A program made the translations under genes and the position numbers. A DNA stretch of 28,833 bases from Martensiomyces pterosporus (taxonomy: Eukaryota; Kickxellomycota; Kickxellomycetes; Kickxellales; Kickxellaceae): contig MU604095.1 of NCBI GenBank assembly GCA_025201845.1, forward strand, positions 1-28,833, in the 5' to 3' direction. Position 1 is the stretch's first letter. Each line of letters opens with the position of its first letter. A model generated the notes under the pieces. It saw only the letters and a program-made list of their open reading frames with translations, did not search any database and was not told the origin of the DNA. Of the stretch, positions 28,175-28,833 are shown in pieces.

Positions 28175-28833
28175 ATGATGCAAGTACATGATTTCACCTG
28201 GATCTTTGCCCTCGGCATTGTCGCATCATTTGCGGATGCTTTTGGCATTGGTGCCAACGATGTGGCGAACTCCTTTGCCAGCAGCGTCTCGTCGGGATCC
28301 CTTACGCTCGTGCAAGCCTGCATCATTGCCGTTTTCACCGAGTTCCTAGGCGCCTTCCTGCTCGGATCCAACACCTCCGAGACCATCAAGGGCGGCATTC
28401 TTTCGGTAAAGGTGTTCGCGCCTCAGCCCGAACTTCTCATGCTGGGCATGCTGTGCGCCGTTGCTGGTTCCGCCACCTGGGTCATCTTTGCCTCCAAGAA
28501 GGGAATGCCCGTCAGCACCACACACTCCATCGTGGGTGCAGTCATGGGTGTCGGCATCGCTGGCTTTGGCGGCGGCGCCATCAACTGGGGCTACTCTGGT
28601 GTCGCCAAGATCGTCACCTCGTGGTTCATCTCTCCTGTCGCTGCTGGCATCGTCACCTCCATCATCTACCTGCCCACAAAGTACTTTGTCCTGCAGCACC
28701 CAAACAGTCTTGAGCGCGGCATCAAGGCCATCCCCATTTACTTCTTCATCACCTCCCTCATTGGTGCCTTCTACATCATCTACAAGGGTGCTCCGGGAAC
28801 CAAGGCCGCCAAGCTGCAGACCGGCACTATCGT
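28175..28833 (+). CDS. PHO89: PHO89-type sodium/phosphate symporter, 5' part
   Basis: This is the N-terminal 219 residues of a PiT-family (PHO-4 domain) inorganic phosphate transporter, open at the window end; full fungal homologues are roughly 570-600 residues. These plasma-membrane proteins couple phosphate uptake to Na+. The family signature GANDVANSF (26-34), with its essential Asp29, is present, followed by SSVSSGSLTLVQA. Also seen are TEFLGAFLLGSNTSETIKGGI and the second conserved loop PVSTTHSIVGA (113-121). About five to six hydrophobic spans are visible. Two adjacent ATGs (28175, 28178) could start it; the first is used. Codons are strongly biased to C endings, suggesting high expression. 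A TATA box is at 27968. It could be another PiT paralogue, but the fungal Pho89 group is the best fit. Confidence 0.93.
   Translation, partial: MMQVHDFTWIFALGIVASFADAFGIGANDVANSFASSVSSGSLTLVQACIIAVFTEFLGAFLLGSNTSETIKGGILSVKVFAPQPELLMLGMLCAVAGSATWVIFASKKGMPVSTTHSIVGAVMGVGIAGFGGGAINWGYSGVAKIVTSWFISPVAAGIVTSIIYLPTKYFVLQHPNSLERGIKAIPIYFFITSLIGAFYIIYKGAPGTKAAKLQTGTI

Noticed and set aside
1..28833. CRISPR arrays, bacterial operons or Shine-Dalgarno sites
   Set aside because: The gene set and the spliceosomal intron are eukaryotic, and no regularly spaced direct repeats of CRISPR type were seen.

Overview
The window looks like nuclear DNA of a fungus. It carries seven recognisable conserved eukaryotic genes. 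Only one intron is well supported, and the rest of the coding sequence is intron-free. RRG9 is a fungal mitochondrial family, and the Pho89-type transporter and NAC-beta also look fungal. The HscB/Jac1 co-chaperone keeps an N-terminal cysteine (zinc-finger-like) module that animal HSCB has and budding-yeast Jac1 lacks. That makes an early-diverging fungal lineage (for example Zoopagomycota) a reasonable guess, but this is inference and not shown by the window.

Layout. 1-3288 (minus strand): a possible first exon running off the left edge, then RRG9, then RAD21 (the cohesin kleisin). 3289-17027: a 13.7 kb stretch with almost no coding signal. It holds microsatellites, a long polypurine tract, a G-quadruplex motif, a nested hairpin and one candidate micro-gene at 10654-10743. 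17028-21064 (minus strand): a GLUT-like MFS sugar transporter, HscB/Jac1 and a DUF4112 membrane protein. 21805-28833 (plus strand): SMC1 (cohesin ATPase), NAC-beta (EGD1/BTF3, with one 119-nt intron), and the 5' part of a PHO89-type sodium/phosphate symporter cut by the window end.

How the genes relate. Two core cohesin subunits, RAD21 and SMC1, lie about 18.5 kb apart. They are the only genes here with a closely spaced pair of ACGCGT (MluI cell-cycle box) sites within about 260 bp of the start codon, which suggests shared G1/S control. RRG9 and HscB are mitochondrial (genome maintenance/translation and Fe-S assembly). The other genes look like unrelated housekeeping neighbours.

Most notable features: the paired MCB boxes on both cohesin genes; a perfect 87-bp tandem duplication repeating the last helix of HscB; a roughly 54-residue insertion in the SMC1 ATPase head; an SQ/TQ cluster in SMC1 at the position of the human ATM-phosphorylated segment; a single good separase-type site in RAD21; the large gene-poor interval; and a 65-nt two-stem inverted repeat inside it.
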